From Streptomyces sp. CA-210063 (GTDB lineage Bacteria > Actinomycetota > Actinomycetes > Streptomycetales > Streptomycetaceae), in NCBI RefSeq assembly GCF_024612015.1, contig NZ_CP102512.1, positions 8,742,001 to 8,806,000 of the forward strand: DNA of 64,000 bases. The letters are read 5' to 3'. Position 1 is the stretch's first letter. Each line of letters starts with the position of its first letter. Below, in pieces: positions 11,124-24,417 of the stretch. Below the pieces are notes generated by a model, which did not search any database, was not told the origin of the DNA, and saw only the letters and a program-made list of their open reading frames with translations. A program made the translations under genes and the position numbers.

Positions 11124-13795
11124 TGGAGTCGGCTGAAATCCGCCGCCGCTGGTTGAGCTTCTTCGAGGAGCGCGGTCACACCGTCGTCCCTTCGGCGTCG
11201 CTCATCGCGGACGACCCGACTCTGCTCCTGGTCAACGCGGGCATGGTCCCCTTCAAGCCGTACTTCCTCGGTGAGGTCAAGCCCTCCTTCTCCCGCGCCA
11301 CCAGCGTGCAGAAGTGCGTCCGCACGCCGGACATCGAAGAGGTCGGCAAGACCACCCGGCACGGCACGTTCTTCCAGATGTGCGGCAACTTCTCCTTCGG
11401 CGACTACTTCAAGGAAGGCGCCATCAAGTACGCCTGGGAGCTGCTCACCAGCCCCCAGGACAAGGGTGGTTACGGCCTGGAGCCGGAGAAGCTCTGGATC
11501 ACCGTCTACAAGGACGACGACGAGGCCGAGCGCATCTGGCACGAGCAGATCGGCGTGCCCAAGGAGCGCATCCAGCGCCTCGGCAAGAAGGACAACTACT
11601 GGTCCATGGGCGTCCCCGGCCCGTGCGGCCCCTGTTCCGAGATCAACTACGACCGCGGCCCCGAGTTCGGCGTCGAGGGCGGCCCGGCCGTCAACGACGA
11701 GCGGTACGTGGAGATCTGGAACCTGGTCTTCATGCAGTACGAGCGCGGCGAGGGCACCTCGAAGGAGGACTTCGAGATCCTCGGTGAGCTGCCCAGCAAG
11801 AACATCGACACGGGCCTCGGCCTGGAGCGCCTCGCCATGATTCTGCAGGGCGTGCAGAACATGTACGAGATCGACACCTCCATGGCCGTGATCGGCAAGG
11901 CCACCGAGCTGACCGGTGTCCGTTACGGCGACGCCAAGGACTCCGACGTCTCCCTGCGCGTGGTCACCGACCACATCCGCACCGCCGTGATGCTCATCGG
12001 CGACGGCGTCACCCCCGGCAACGAGGGCCGTGGCTACGTCCTGCGCCGCATCATGCGCCGCGCCATCCGCAACATGCGGCTGCTGGGTGCCACCGGCCCG
12101 GTCGTGCAGGACCTCATCGACGTCGTGATCGAGATGATGGGCCAGCAGTACCCGGAGCTCATCACCGACCGCAGGCGCATCGAGACCGTGGCCCTCGCCG
12201 AGGAGAACGCCTTCCTCAAGACGCTGAAGGCCGGCACGAACATCCTCGACACGGCCATCACCGACACCAAGGCCACCGGCGGCAAGCAACTGCCCGGCGA
12301 CAAGGCGTTCCTGCTCCACGACACCTGGGGCTTCCCGATCGACCTCACCCTGGAGATGGCCGCCGAGCAGGGCCTCTCCGTGGACGAGGACGGCTTCCGC
12401 CGCCTGATGAAGGAGCAGCGGGACAAGGCCAAGGCCGACGCCCGGTCCAAGAAGACCGGCCACGCCGACCTCGGGGCCTACCGCGAGATCGCCGACGCCG
12501 CCGGTGAGACCGAGTTCATCGGCTACTCGGACACCGAGGGCGAGTCGACGGTCGTCGGCATCCTCGTCGACGGTCTGTCCTCGCCCGCCGCCACCGAGGG
12601 CGACGAGGTCGAGATCGTCCTCGACCGCACCCCGTTCTACGCCGAGGGCGGCGGCCAGATCGGTGACACCGGCCGGATCAAGGTCGACTCCGGTGCCGTC
12701 ATCGAGATCCGCGACTGCCAGAAGCCGGTCCCGGGTGTATACGTCCACAAGGGCGTCGTCCAGGTCGGCGAAGTGACCGTCGGCGCCAAGGCCCAGGCCT
12801 CGATCGACGGCCGTCGCCGCACGGCCATCGCCCGCGCCCACTCGGCCACGCACCTCACCCACCAGGCCCTGCGCGACGCCCTCGGCCCGACGGCCGCCCA
12901 GGCCGGTTCCGAGAACCAGCCCGGCCGCTTCCGCTTCGACTTCGGCTCCCCGTCCGCCGTTCCGACGGCCGTGATGACCGACGTCGAGCAGAAGATCAAC
13001 GAGGTGCTCGCCCGCGACCTGGACGTGCACGCCGAGATCCTGAGCCTCGACGAGGCCAAGAAGCAGGGCGCCATCGCCGAGTTCGGCGAGAAGTACGGCG
13101 AGCGCGTCCGCGTCGTCACCATCGGCGACTTCTCCAAGGAGCTGTGCGGTGGCACGCACGTGCACAACACCGCCCAGCTCGGCCTGGTGAAGCTGCTCGG
13201 TGAGTCGTCCATCGGCTCCGGTGTACGCCGTATCGAGGCCCTCGTCGGCGTCGACGCCTACAACTTCCTCGCCCGTGAGCACACGGTCGTCGCCCAGCTC
13301 CAGGAACTGATCAAGGGCCGTCCGGAGGAGCTTCCGGAGAAGGTCTCCGCCATGCTCGGCAAGCTGAAGGACGCCGAGAAGGAGATCGAGAAGTTCCGCG
13401 CGGAGAAGGTGCTGCAGGCCGCCGCCGGTCTCGCCGAATCCGCCAAGGACGTCCGCGGCGTTGCTCTCGTGACCGGTCAGGTCCCGGACGGCACGACCGC
13501 CGACGACCTCCGCAAGCTGGTGCTCGACGTGCGTGGACGCATCCAGGGCGGACGGGCCGTCGTGGTCGCTCTGTTCACCACGGTGAACGGCAAGCCGCTG
13601 ACGGTCATCGCCACCAACGAGGCCGCCCGCGAACGCGGCCTCAAGGCCGGCGATCTGGTCCGTACGGCCGCCAAGACGCTCGGCGGCGGCGGTGGCGGCA
13701 AGCCGGACGTCGCCCAGGGCGGTGGCCAGAACCCGGCCGCCATCGGCGAGGCCGTGGACGCGGTCGAGCGTCTGGTCACCGAGACGGCCAAGTGA
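11123..13795 (+). CDS. alaS: Alanine-tRNA ligase
   Basis: An 890-residue enzyme that charges tRNA-Ala and clears mischarged Ser/Gly. Class II catalytic motifs are at the N-terminus ([29 protein letters not shown]). The editing domain carries the zinc motif [11 protein letters not shown] plus CGGTHVHNT, and a C-terminal C-Ala region has the Gly-rich run [16 protein letters not shown] typical of AlaRS. The start ATG at 11123 overlaps the previous stop by one base, and the end overlaps ruvX by four. Long antisense open frames across this gene are codon-bias shadows. Confidence 0.97.
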   Translation: MESAEIRRRWLSFFEERGHTVVPSASLIADDPTLLLVNAGMVPFKPYFLGEVKPSFSRATSVQKCVRTPDIEEVGKTTRHGTFFQMCGNFSFGDYFKEGAIKYAWELLTSPQDKGGYGLEPEKLWITVYKDDDEAERIWHEQIGVPKERIQRLGKKDNYWSMGVPGPCGPCSEINYDRGPEFGVEGGPAVNDERYVEIWNLVFMQYERGEGTSKEDFEILGELPSKNIDTGLGLERLAMILQGVQNMYEIDTSMAVIGKATELTGVRYGDAKDSDVSLRVVTDHIRTAVMLIGDGVTPGNEGRGYVLRRIMRRAIRNMRLLGATGPVVQDLIDVVIEMMGQQYPELITDRRRIETVALAEENAFLKTLKAGTNILDTAITDTKATGGKQLPGDKAFLLHDTWGFPIDLTLEMAAEQGLSVDEDGFRRLMKEQRDKAKADARSKKTGHADLGAYREIADAAGETEFIGYSDTEGESTVVGILVDGLSSPAATEGDEVEIVLDRTPFYAEGGGQIGDTGRIKVDSGAVIEIRDCQKPVPGVYVHKGVVQVGEVTVGAKAQASIDGRRRTAIARAHSATHLTHQALRDALGPTAAQAGSENQPGRFRFDFGSPSAVPTAVMTDVEQKINEVLARDLDVHAEILSLDEAKKQGAIAEFGEKYGERVRVVTIGDFSKELCGGTHVHNTAQLGLVKLLGESSIGSGVRRIEALVGVDAYNFLAREHTVVAQLQELIKGRPEELPEKVSAMLGKLKDAEKEIEKFRAEKVLQAAAGLAESAKDVRGVALVTGQVPDGTTADDLRKLVLDVRGRIQGGRAVVVALFTTVNGKPLTVIATNEAARERGLKAGDLVRTAAKTLGGGGGGKPDVAQGGGQNPAAIGEAVDAVERLVTETAK

Positions 13796-14298
13796 GCACC
13801 ACCGGTCACACGAGCGAAGACGACGGCCCGGTCATGCGCCGCGGCCGTCGGCTCGCGATCGACGTCGGGGACGCCCGCATCGGAGTGGCCTCCTGCGACC
13901 CCGACGGAATCCTCGCCACCCCGGTCGAAACCGTCCCCGGACGCGATGTCCCGGCCGCGCAACGCCGGTTGGGGCAGCTCGTCGAGGAGTACGAACCGAT
14001 CGAGGTCGTCATCGGCCTCCCTCGCTCCCTCAAGGGGGGCGAGGGCCCGGCGGCGGTCAAGGTCCGGGGCTTCGCCGAGCAACTGGCCCGTATGATCGCG
14101 CCCGTTCCGGTCAGACTTCTCGACGAGAGGATGACCACAGTGACGGCCGGTCAAGGACTGCGTGCCTCGGGTGTGAAATCCAAAAAGGGCAGGTCGGTCA
14201 TTGACCAGGCAGCAGCCGTGATCATCCTGCAACAGGCGCTGGAATCCGAACGGGTGTCAGGTAAAGCTCCCGGCGAAGGCGTCGAACTGGCCCACTGA
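13792..14298 (+). CDS. ruvX: Holliday junction resolvase-like RuvX/YqgF
   Basis: A 168-residue protein with the YqgF RNase H-like fold, implicated in pre-16S rRNA 5'-end maturation and possibly junction resolution. The motif [14 protein letters not shown] lies near residues 17-30. [11 protein letters not shown] and [11 protein letters not shown] give the remaining acidic positions, and [16 protein letters not shown] is the conserved C-terminal helix. The start GTG 13792 overlaps the alaS stop by 4 bp, so it is coupled to alaS, as in many bacteria. mltG follows after a 124-bp gap. Confidence 0.93.
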   Translation: MSTTGHTSEDDGPVMRRGRRLAIDVGDARIGVASCDPDGILATPVETVPGRDVPAAQRRLGQLVEEYEPIEVVIGLPRSLKGGEGPAAVKVRGFAEQLARMIAPVPVRLLDERMTTVTAGQGLRASGVKSKKGRSVIDQAAAVIILQQALESERVSGKAPGEGVELAH

Positions 14299-14422
14299 TC
14301 GCGATACGGTAACGTTCCGCGCGATGCGGTGGCCTTCGAACAGCCTCCGCACAAAAAGAGGCGGGGACGAAAGCCGAGCCACAAGCCCCGCGTGACCGCC
14401 GCCTCGCGGCTCTAGGGGATCG

Positions 14423-16195
14423 ATGACTGAGTATGGCCGGGGCCCAGGCTCCGAACCGTGGCATCCGGACGACCCGTTGTACGGGGACGACGGATGGGAC
14501 GGACAGCAGGCCCAGGCGGGTCAGCAGTCCCCCTACGGCGGCCAGCCGCAGCAGCACTACCCGGAGCAGCAGTACCAGCAGCAGTACGACAACGGCAACG
14601 GCGGCTGGGGCAACGGCCACCAGGACGCCTACGGCCAGGCGCAGCAGCAGTACCAGCAGGAGTACGGGGACCCCGGGCAGCAGTACCCCGGGCAGAACCA
14701 GCACCAGCAGCAGTACACCGGTCATGACCAGCAGCAGTACGACCAGGTCAACGGTGGCTGGAACAACGGAACGCACCAGCACACGCAGGGTGCTTACGCG
14801 GCCGACCCGGTCGACCCCTACGGGGGCCGGCCCATGGCGTACGGCGGCGGTCAGCCCGACTTCTACGGCACGCCCGACGCGTATCCGCCGCCGGAGCCGC
14901 CGTCGCGCCGCCGCGCGGAACCCGCACCCGAGCCCGACCCCGAGCCGCAGCCGGCCGCCGAGCGGACCGACTGGGACCCCGGGCCGGACCAGGGCGAGCA
15001 CGCGTTCTTCGCGGGCGGCGGCGATGACGACGATGACGACGAGGCCGAGGAACGCGGCGGCCGGGGCGACCGGAAGAGCCGCGGCGGGAAATCCGGAAAG
15101 CCGGGCAAGGGCGGCAAGAAGCGCCGTAGCGGTTGTGCCTGCCTGGTGGTCGTCATGGTGTTCGGCGGCGGATTCGCAGGCGTCAGCTATTTCGGTTATC
15201 AGTTCTACCAGAGCCGTTTCGGCGAGGCTCCCGATTATTCGGGGGACGGTACGAACGAGACCGTGACGATCACCATCAAGAAGGGTGACTTCGGTTCGGT
15301 GATCGGGCAGAAACTGAAAGCGGCCGGGGTCGTCAAGAGCGTGGACGCCTTCACGGCTGCCCAGGCGCAGAATCCTGAGTCATCAGTTCAAGCGGGCGTC
15401 TATCTGCTCAAGAAAGAGATGTCCGCTGAAAGCGCTCTCGCCCTGATGCTCGATCCGAAGAGCCAGAACAACTTCACCGTTATCGAAGGCGAGCGCAACA
15501 ACACGGTCTACGCCAAGATCGACAAAGAGTTGGGTCTCGAGAAGGGCACGACCGAGGAAGTCGCCGAGAAGGAGTGGGAGACCCTCGGTCTTCCCGACTG
15601 GGCGAACGACAACGACGACATCAAGGATCCGCTGGAAGGATTCCTCTATCCGTCCACCTATCCGGTCGCCAAGGGCATGAAGCCCAAGGCCGTCCTGAAG
15701 GAAATGGTCGACCTCGCCAAGGCGAAGTACGAGGAACTCGACCTGGAGGACAAGGCCGAGGATCTGAAGCTGGAAAATCCGCTTCAGGTGCTCACCGTGG
15801 CGAGCCTCGTCCAGGCCGAGGGGAAGTACAAGAAGGATTTCGAAAAGGTCGCCCGGGTCGTCTACAACCGGCTCGACACGAACAACACCGAGACCTACGG
15901 CCTGCTCGACTTCGACTCCACGGTGAATTACCTGCGTGGTGAATCCAAGCTGGCCACGGGTTCGGTGGACTCGCTGCGACAGATCGACGACCCGTACAAC
16001 ACGTACAAGATCAAGGGATTGCCGCCCGGGCCGATCGACAATCCGGGTGAGGTGGCCATCAAGGCGGCACTCAAGCCCGCCAAGGGTGACTGGTACTACT
16101 TCGTGTCGATCAACGAGGACGAGACGCTCTTCGCCGTGACCAACGAAGAGCACAACAGGAACCGTGAGAAGTACCAGGAAGCGCAGAACGGATAG
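14423..16195 (+). CDS. mltG: Endolytic transglycosylase MltG with long Gln/Tyr-rich cytoplasmic tail
   Basis: A 590-residue membrane protein that should cleave nascent peptidoglycan glycan strands. Residues 1-160 are low-complexity Gln/Tyr/Gly/Asn (repeats such as QQQYDN and QQQYQQEYG). They are followed by Pro/Glu and Asp-rich runs, a Lys/Arg-rich stop-transfer region and one membrane segment (about 238-260). The LysM-like plus YceG domain follows, with GFLYPSTYPV, LTVASLVQAEGKY, KVARVVYNRL and PYNTYKIKGLPPGPIDNPG. In the catalytic-loop region, E. coli IVEKE corresponds to LVQAE here, so the first acidic position is Gln and the second is kept. The start ATG 14423 follows GGGGAT. aroE begins at the next base after the stop. 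Confidence 0.93.
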   Translation: MTEYGRGPGSEPWHPDDPLYGDDGWDGQQAQAGQQSPYGGQPQQHYPEQQYQQQYDNGNGGWGNGHQDAYGQAQQQYQQEYGDPGQQYPGQNQHQQQYTGHDQQQYDQVNGGWNNGTHQHTQGAYAADPVDPYGGRPMAYGGGQPDFYGTPDAYPPPEPPSRRRAEPAPEPDPEPQPAAERTDWDPGPDQGEHAFFAGGGDDDDDDEAEERGGRGDRKSRGGKSGKPGKGGKKRRSGCACLVVVMVFGGGFAGVSYFGYQFYQSRFGEAPDYSGDGTNETVTITIKKGDFGSVIGQKLKAAGVVKSVDAFTAAQAQNPESSVQAGVYLLKKEMSAESALALMLDPKSQNNFTVIEGERNNTVYAKIDKELGLEKGTTEEVAEKEWETLGLPDWANDNDDIKDPLEGFLYPSTYPVAKGMKPKAVLKEMVDLAKAKYEELDLEDKAEDLKLENPLQVLTVASLVQAEGKYKKDFEKVARVVYNRLDTNNTETYGLLDFDSTVNYLRGESKLATGSVDSLRQIDDPYNTYKIKGLPPGPIDNPGEVAIKAALKPAKGDWYYFVSINEDETLFAVTNEEHNRNREKYQEAQNG

Positions 16196-17035
16196 ATGAG
16201 CCGCACCGCCACCAAGCACCGGGCCGCCGTGCTCGGTTCACCGATCGCCCACTCGCTCTCGCCGGTCCTGCACAGGGCCGCGTACGCCGAACTCGGGCTC
16301 GCCGACTGGTCGTACGATCGCTTCGAGGTCGACGAAGAGGCGCTGCCCGGGTTCGTCGAGAAACTCGGACCGGAGTGGGCCGGGCTGTCGCTGACGATGC
16401 CGCTCAAGCGGGCGGTCATCCCGCTGCTGGACGAGATCAGCGAGACGGCGACCTCCGTGGAGGCGGTCAACACGCTGGTGTTCACCGAGGACGGGCGGCG
16501 GGTCGGCGACAACACCGACATCCCCGGGATGGTCGCCGCCCTGCGGGAGCGGGGGATCGAGCAGGTGGAGTCCGCCGCCATTCTCGGCGCCGGCGCCACC
16601 GCGTCGTCCGCGCTGGCCGCGCTCGCCCGGATCTGCACCGGCGAGGTCGTGGCGTACGTACGGAGTGGGGCACGGGCCGCCGAGATGCGGCAGTGGGGCG
16701 AGCGGCTGGATGTCGAGGTGCGTACGGAGGACTGGGCGGACGCCGAGCGGGGCCTGAGCGCTCCGCTGGTCATCGCGACGACACCGGCCGGGGCGACGGA
16801 CGCGCTGTCCGGAGCCGTGCCGGAGCGGCCGACGACGCTGTTCGATGTGCTCTACGACCCGTGGCCGACGGAGCTGGCCGCGCGCTGGTCGGCGTACGGC
16901 GGTGCCGTGGTCAGTGGGCTTGATCTGCTGGTGCACCAGGCTGTGTTGCAGGTCGAACAGATGACCGGGTGCAAGACGGCTCCGGTGGGGGCGATGAGGC
17001 AGGCGGGAGAGCGGGCGCTGGCCGAGCGGGGCTGA
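16196..17035 (+). CDS. aroE: Shikimate dehydrogenase (NADP+)
   Basis: Reduces 3-dehydroshikimate to shikimate. A 279-residue protein with GSPIAHSLSPVLHRAAY at the substrate site, the catalytic Lys in LTMPLKRAVIP and the catalytic Asp in GDNTDIPGM. The Rossmann motif ILGAGATASSALAAL binds the cofactor, and the C-terminus is a typical SGLDLLVHQAVLQVEQMTG helix. ATG 16196 directly follows the mltG stop codon with no gap, indicating coupled translation. It is part of the aromatic pathway set with aroC, aroK and aroB, but is separated from them by the molybdenum hydroxylase pair. Confidence 0.95.
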   Translation: MSRTATKHRAAVLGSPIAHSLSPVLHRAAYAELGLADWSYDRFEVDEEALPGFVEKLGPEWAGLSLTMPLKRAVIPLLDEISETATSVEAVNTLVFTEDGRRVGDNTDIPGMVAALRERGIEQVESAAILGAGATASSALAALARICTGEVVAYVRSGARAAEMRQWGERLDVEVRTEDWADAERGLSAPLVIATTPAGATDALSGAVPERPTTLFDVLYDPWPTELAARWSAYGGAVVSGLDLLVHQAVLQVEQMTGCKTAPVGAMRQAGERALAERG

Positions 17036-17143
17036 GTGCCCTGTGTGTGGTGATGCTGTGAAGCGCTTGTACCAAGGGGTAACCAGCGGCGATCATCTCC
17101 GGGCGGCCCGGCGACGGAGGCGGGGCGTTGAACGGAGCCCCCT

Positions 17144-19351
17144 ATGTCACGTCACTCCCGGCGCAGGTTTCTCACGTATCTGGTGGCCGCGCCCACTCTT
17201 GCCGTCGCGACCAAGATAGGTCTGGACGTCTATGAGCCCGGGACCGCCGACGCGGCGATTCCCACGCTGCCGGCGCCGGCGGATCTGGTGGACCTCGGTG
17301 ATCTGCTGATCCTGGCCGGGGCGCCGACCGCGAACATGCTGGTGCTGAGCGTCGACGAGGAGGGCCTCGCCCACTTCCGGCTGCCGAGGGAGGAGGTCGG
17401 GCAGGGGCTCACCACGGCGGTGGCGATGCTGGTGGCGGAGGAGTTGGACACTCCGCTGGATCGGGTTCGTATTCAACTGGACGACGCGCGGCCCGAGTTG
17501 CTGTTCAACCAGCTCACCGGCAGCTCCAACTCCATCCGTTCGCTCTACGACCCGGTGCGCCGCACGGCCGCAGCCGCGCGCGCCCGCATGGTCGGCGCCG
17601 CAGCGAAACAATGGGGGCTCGGCGTAAGCGACTTGACGGTACGTCAGGGTGTCGTGGTCGCGCCGGACGGGCGTACCGCCTCCTACGGTTCGCTGTCGGC
17701 GGCCGCCGCCTCCCTCGACCTCAGCTCGCTCGTCGTCACGCCGAAGAAGGAGTCCGAGCACACCCTCGTCGGCACCCCCACCTCGCGTATCGACGCCCGC
17801 GCCCTGGTCACCGGCAAGCAGGCCTACACGCTCGACCTCGACGTGCCCGGGGCCAAGCCGTGCATGGTGCGTCGGCCGCCGACCATCAACGGCACGGTGA
17901 AGGCGGTGAACAACGAGGCCGCCGTACGGGCCATGCCGGGGGTGCTCGACGTGGTCACGATCGACACGGGTGTCGCCGTGGTCGCGGAAACGTTCGGGCA
18001 GGCGCTCGACGGCAAGGAGGCGCTGGACGTCACCTGGGGACCGGGGAGCGTCGACGCGCTGTCGGACGACGGCATCAAAGCCAGGCTGAAGGCGGCCACG
18101 CCGTCGCTGGACGTGCTCGGGCTGCTGGTGAAGAAGGTGGAGGGGGAGTTCGACTTCGCGTTCGCCAGTCACGCTCCGCTGGAGACCAACTCGGCCGTCG
18201 CGGATGTACGGGCGGACCGGGCCGAGGTCTGGTCCGGGCTGAAGTCGCCGATCGTCGCGCAGGCCGCCATCGCGAAGGCCGTCGGACTGCCCGTGTCCAA
18301 GGTCGACGTGCACGTGGTGCAGTCGGGCGGATCCTTCGGGCGGCGGCTGTTCTACGACGCGGCTCTGGAAGCCGCCGTCGTGTCGAAGAAGAGCGGGCGG
18401 CCCGTACGGCTGATGTGGTCGCGGATCGACGACATGCGGCACGGACGGATGCGGCCCGCGACCCACCACCGGGTCAGGGCGACCTACGCGGCCGGACAGG
18501 TGCTCACCTTCCAGCATCAGGTGGCGGCCGTGGAGACCGACTTCCGGCACGGGCTCGGGGACGCGATCACCGCCGCCGCGGCGAGTCTGCCGTCCGGCAT
18601 CGGCAACGCGACCTTCGCGCAGACGCTGTTCCTGACCACGGTGAAGTCCCCGTACAACTTCGGTCTCACCACACAGACGCTCACCGAGGTGCCGATCACG
18701 ATGCACACCGGGTCGTGGCGTTCGGTGTACTCGGCCAACGCACGCGGGGCCGAGGAGATCATCGTCGACGAGCTGGCGGCGAGGCTCGGCAAGGATTCCG
18801 TCACCTTCCGGCGCGAGTTCCTGAAGACCACCCGGCAGCGGGTCGTGCTCGACAAGGTCGCGGAGGAAGGGGACTGGGGGCGGAGTTTCCCGGACGGCTG
18901 GGCCCAGGGCGTCGCCTTCCACGACGAGTACAAGGCCTGCACGGCCTGTCTCGTCGAGATCGACGCCACCGATCCGAGGAAGCCCCGGGTGACGAAGGCG
19001 GTCATCGCGGCCGACGTGGGCCGGGTGATCAACCCGCGCGGCCTGGAGGCCCAGCTGCTCGGCGGGCTCACGGACGCCATCTCCACCACCCTGCGGGCCG
19101 GGCTCCACATCGACGAGGGGCTGCCGCTGGAGGGCAGCTACTCGCAGTTCCACTACGCCCGGCAGAAGGACTCCCCGAAGGACGTCAAGATCTTCGTCAT
19201 CGAGGGGGCCGACGAACCCGGCGGCGCGGGCGAACTCGGCGTCCCGGCGGCCGTCGGCGCCGTCGCCAACGCCTACGCCCGGGCCACCGGCACCAGGCCG
19301 CGCAGCTTCCCCGTCAACTTCGACGTGGACTTCACGCCCTTCCCCCGCTGA
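17144..19351 (+). CDS. Tat-exported molybdopterin-binding subunit of an Ior-type molybdenum hydroxylase
   Basis: A 735-residue large subunit of the xanthine dehydrogenase family, closest in layout to the beta subunit of isoquinoline 1-oxidoreductase. A twin-arginine signal is visible at the N-terminus ([16 protein letters not shown]), so the folded enzyme is probably exported. Moco-domain motifs include [42 protein letters not shown] and the catalytic Glu in [13 protein letters not shown] near residue 695. The start ATG 17144 has GGAG 7 bases upstream. Its iron-sulfur partner follows after 71 bp. No FAD subunit or Moco-insertion chaperone is adjacent. The substrate cannot be told from sequence. 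Confidence 0.88.
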   Translation: MSRHSRRRFLTYLVAAPTLAVATKIGLDVYEPGTADAAIPTLPAPADLVDLGDLLILAGAPTANMLVLSVDEEGLAHFRLPREEVGQGLTTAVAMLVAEELDTPLDRVRIQLDDARPELLFNQLTGSSNSIRSLYDPVRRTAAAARARMVGAAAKQWGLGVSDLTVRQGVVVAPDGRTASYGSLSAAAASLDLSSLVVTPKKESEHTLVGTPTSRIDARALVTGKQAYTLDLDVPGAKPCMVRRPPTINGTVKAVNNEAAVRAMPGVLDVVTIDTGVAVVAETFGQALDGKEALDVTWGPGSVDALSDDGIKARLKAATPSLDVLGLLVKKVEGEFDFAFASHAPLETNSAVADVRADRAEVWSGLKSPIVAQAAIAKAVGLPVSKVDVHVVQSGGSFGRRLFYDAALEAAVVSKKSGRPVRLMWSRIDDMRHGRMRPATHHRVRATYAAGQVLTFQHQVAAVETDFRHGLGDAITAAAASLPSGIGNATFAQTLFLTTVKSPYNFGLTTQTLTEVPITMHTGSWRSVYSANARGAEEIIVDELAARLGKDSVTFRREFLKTTRQRVVLDKVAEEGDWGRSFPDGWAQGVAFHDEYKACTACLVEIDATDPRKPRVTKAVIAADVGRVINPRGLEAQLLGGLTDAISTTLRAGLHIDEGLPLEGSYSQFHYARQKDSPKDVKIFVIEGADEPGGAGELGVPAAVGAVANAYARATGTRPRSFPVNFDVDFTPFPR

Positions 19352-19422
19352 GCCCGCAGTCCCCGCCGAGCCCCCTCGTACGATCCGCGCCCCGACCCGC
19401 GCCAGGCTCCAGGAGCACATCC

Positions 19423-19881
19423 ATGCCGTCCCACACCTTCACCGTCAACGGCGAGACCGTCACCGTAGACGCCCCCGACGACCTGCCCCTGCTGTGGGCG
19501 CTGCGCGACCTGCTCGGCGTCCGAGGTCCCAAGTACGGCTGCGGCATCGACGTCTGCAAGGCCTGCACCAGCCACCTCGACGGCGAGGCGATCCGACCCT
19601 GTGTGGTGCCGGTCGCCGAGGCGGCCGGCCGAGAGGTCACGACGATCGAGGGGCTCGCCGACGGCGACGAGCTGCACCCCGTCCAGGAGGCCTGGCTGGA
19701 GCAGGACGTCGCCCAGTGCGGCTACTGCCAGCCGGGCCAGATCATGGCCGCCGTCGCTCTGCTCAAGCGCACCACGAACCCCACCGACGCCGACATCGAC
19801 GAGATCGCGAACGTCTGCCGCTGCGGCACGTACTTCCGCATCCGCGAGGCGATCAAGAGCGCGGCGGCGAAGATGGCATGA
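19423..19881 (+). CDS. (2Fe-2S)-binding small subunit of the molybdenum hydroxylase
   Basis: A 152-residue electron-transfer subunit with two [2Fe-2S] clusters. The N-terminal plant-ferredoxin-like motif is CGIDVCKAC with a downstream Cys in IRPCV; the C-terminal helical domain has [12 protein letters not shown] and [12 protein letters not shown]. This is the IorA/CoxS layout. The start ATG 19423 follows AGGAGCACATCC. It lacks a signal peptide, so it is probably carried across the membrane with the Tat-signal large subunit encoded immediately upstream. Confidence 0.9.
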   Translation: MPSHTFTVNGETVTVDAPDDLPLLWALRDLLGVRGPKYGCGIDVCKACTSHLDGEAIRPCVVPVAEAAGREVTTIEGLADGDELHPVQEAWLEQDVAQCGYCQPGQIMAAVALLKRTTNPTDADIDEIANVCRCGTYFRIREAIKSAAAKMA

Positions 19882-20066
19882 CTCCGCGGCGGGTACCGGG
19901 CCCGCGCCGTCCGCCTGATGGACCTGTGACCGGGGCCGGGCCCCGGACGTGGGAGGATCGGAGGTGGCGGGCCGGGGCCGCGCACCCGGTAACCGTCGCC
20001 GTACGCGAGGACGCGCGTACACCAAGGCAGTAGGCAGTACCAGGGCGCGAGCACTGAGGAGCACCG

Positions 20067-21251
20067 TTGAGCAGGTTGCGCTGGCTGACCGCGGGGGAGT
20101 CCCACGGTCCCGCACTTGTCGCGACGCTGGAGGGCCTTCCCGCCGGCGTGCCGATCACCACGGAGATGGTGGCGGACCACCTGGCCCGGCGGCGCCTGGG
20201 CTATGGACGCGGTGCCCGGATGAAGTTCGAGCGTGACGAGGTCACGTTCCTCGGTGGCGTGCGGCACGGGCTGACCATGGGCTCGCCGGTGGCGATCATG
20301 GTCGGGAACACCGAGTGGCCGAAGTGGGAACAGGTCATGGCGGCCGACCCGGTCGACCCGGAGATCCTCGCCGGTTTGGCCCGCAATGCCCCGCTGACCC
20401 GTCCGCGCCCCGGTCACGCCGACCTGGCGGGCATGCAGAAGTACGGCTTCGACGAGGCCCGGCCGATCCTGGAGCGGGCCTCCGCCCGTGAGACCGCCGC
20501 CCGCGTGGCCCTCGGTGCCGTCGCCCGGTCGTACCTGAAGGAGACGGCCGGGATCGAGATCGTCTCGCACGTCGTGGAACTGGCGGCCGCGAAGGCGCCG
20601 CAGGGCGTGTACCCGACGCCGGCCGACGTCGAGAAGCTGGACGCCGATCCCGTGCGCTGCCTGGACGCCGACGCCTCGAAGGCGATGGTCGCCGAGATCG
20701 ACCAGGCCCACAAGGACGGCGACACCCTCGGCGGAGTCGTCGAGATCCTGGCGTACGGCGTGCCCGTGGGCCTCGGCTCGCATGTGCACTGGGACCGCAA
20801 GCTGGACGCCCGCCTCGCCGGCGCCCTGATGGGCATCCAGGCGATCAAGGGTGTCGAGATCGGTGACGGTTTCGAGCTGGCGCGGGTGCCGGGTTCGAAG
20901 GCGCACGACGAGATCGTAAACACCCCCGAAGGCATCCGGCGCGTCTCCGGCCGCTCCGGCGGTACCGAGGGCGGTCTGACGACGGGCGAGCTGCTGCGGG
21001 TGCGGGCGGCGATGAAGCCGATCGCGACCGTGCCGCGCGCGTTGCAGACCGTGGACGTGACCACCGGCGAGGCCGCGCAGGCGCACCACCAGCGCTCCGA
21101 CGTCTCCGCGGTGCCGGCGGCGGGCATCGTCGCCGAGGCGATGGTGGCCCTGGTGCTGGCGGACGCGGTGGCGGAGAAGTTCGGCGGCGACAGCGTCACC
21201 GAGACGGCACGCAACGTCCGCTCCTACCTCGACCACCTCGCGATCCGATGA
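20067..21251 (+). CDS. aroC: Chorismate synthase
   Basis: Converts 5-enolpyruvylshikimate 3-phosphate to chorismate using reduced FMN. A 394-residue protein with the N-terminal signature [20 protein letters not shown] and later [33 protein letters not shown] and [16 protein letters not shown]. The start is a rare TTG at 20067 with GAGGAG 6 bases upstream, giving [12 protein letters not shown]; no ATG or GTG would keep the conserved N-terminus. Its last four bases overlap the aroK ATG. The 185-bp gap before it shows no other gene. Confidence 0.96.
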   Translation: MSRLRWLTAGESHGPALVATLEGLPAGVPITTEMVADHLARRRLGYGRGARMKFERDEVTFLGGVRHGLTMGSPVAIMVGNTEWPKWEQVMAADPVDPEILAGLARNAPLTRPRPGHADLAGMQKYGFDEARPILERASARETAARVALGAVARSYLKETAGIEIVSHVVELAAAKAPQGVYPTPADVEKLDADPVRCLDADASKAMVAEIDQAHKDGDTLGGVVEILAYGVPVGLGSHVHWDRKLDARLAGALMGIQAIKGVEIGDGFELARVPGSKAHDEIVNTPEGIRRVSGRSGGTEGGLTTGELLRVRAAMKPIATVPRALQTVDVTTGEAAQAHHQRSDVSAVPAAGIVAEAMVALVLADAVAEKFGGDSVTETARNVRSYLDHLAIR

Positions 21252-21766
21252 ACCCGGTGCCTCTGGTCGTGCTCGTCGGCCCCATGGGCGTCGGCAAGTC
21301 CACCGTCGGACAGCTGCTCGCCGAGCGGCTCGGCGTCGCCTACCGCGACACCGACGACGACATCGTGGCCGAGCAGGGCCGCGCGATCGCGGAGATCTTC
21401 GTCGACGAGGGCGAGACCGCCTTCCGCGCCATCGAGAAGCGGGCCGTGCACGCGGCGCTGGCCGGCCACGACGGCGTCCTCGCCCTCGGCGGGGGAGCGA
21501 TCCTCGACGCCGACACGCGCGGGCTGCTCGCCGGGCAGCGGGTCGTCTACCTCTCGATGGACGTCGAGGAGGCGGTCAAGCGCACCGGCCTCAACGCCGC
21601 CCGCCCGCTGCTGGCCGTCAACCCGCGCAAGCAGTGGCGGGAGCTGATGGAGGCCCGGCGGAACCTGTACGAGGAGGTCGCCACGGCCGTCGTGCCCACC
21701 GACGGCCGTACGCCCGAGGAAGTCACTCAAGCGGCTCTGGACGCACTGGAGTTGAAGGAAGCTTGA
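21248..21766 (+). CDS. aroK: Shikimate kinase
   Basis: Phosphorylates shikimate at O3. The 172-residue length is normal. The P-loop is [14 protein letters not shown] (about residues 10-23), with substrate motifs [35 protein letters not shown] and [15 protein letters not shown]. It starts inside the aroC stop (ATGA overlap). The coding end LELKEA is the family end as I recall it, so the protein seems intact, but the stop codon (21764-21766) abuts or forms part of the right end of the inserted element, which separates aroK from aroB. Confidence 0.95.
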   Translation: MNPVPLVVLVGPMGVGKSTVGQLLAERLGVAYRDTDDDIVAEQGRAIAEIFVDEGETAFRAIEKRAVHAALAGHDGVLALGGGAILDADTRGLLAGQRVVYLSMDVEEAVKRTGLNAARPLLAVNPRKQWRELMEARRNLYEEVATAVVPTDGRTPEEVTQAALDALELKEA

Positions 21767-24240
<2,474 letters not shown>

Positions 24241-24304
24241 CGCCCGCTCGGGCAGCTCTTGCCCGATTCGCCTTGTGGTCATGGCCACTTGGGCACTTCG
24301 GGCT

Positions 24305-24338
24305 GTCCCCGGCCGTTCACCAAACGGTGGCCGGGGAC
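24305..24338 (+). terminator. Hairpin after aroB
   Basis: GTCCCCGGCC (24305-24314) pairs perfectly with 24329-24338, with a partly paired inner loop. It starts 65 bp after the aroB stop. Confidence 0.7.
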
Positions 24339-24354
24339 GGTACCGTTCGGTAAG

Positions 24355-24376
24355 GGCGGGGTCGAAAGGCCCCGCC
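24355..24376 (+). promoter_or_regulatory. GAAA-capped hairpin upstream of the P-loop gene
   Basis: A 9-bp stem with one G-U pair (24355-24363 with 24368-24376) closes a GAAA tetraloop 41 bp before the next start codon. It may be a second terminator or an mRNA leader structure. Confidence 0.4.
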
Positions 24377-24417
24377 TGCCAGTGTCGATGTGACTGTACG
24401 AGACGGAGTGGCACCGG

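Noticed and set aside
10136..13282. A 1048-codon open frame antisense to alaS, and similar ones antisense to carB (33804-36497) and to coaBC/metK (40218-42920)
   Set aside because: Long antisense frames are expected in high-GC DNA. They lack family motifs and oppose genes with clear function.
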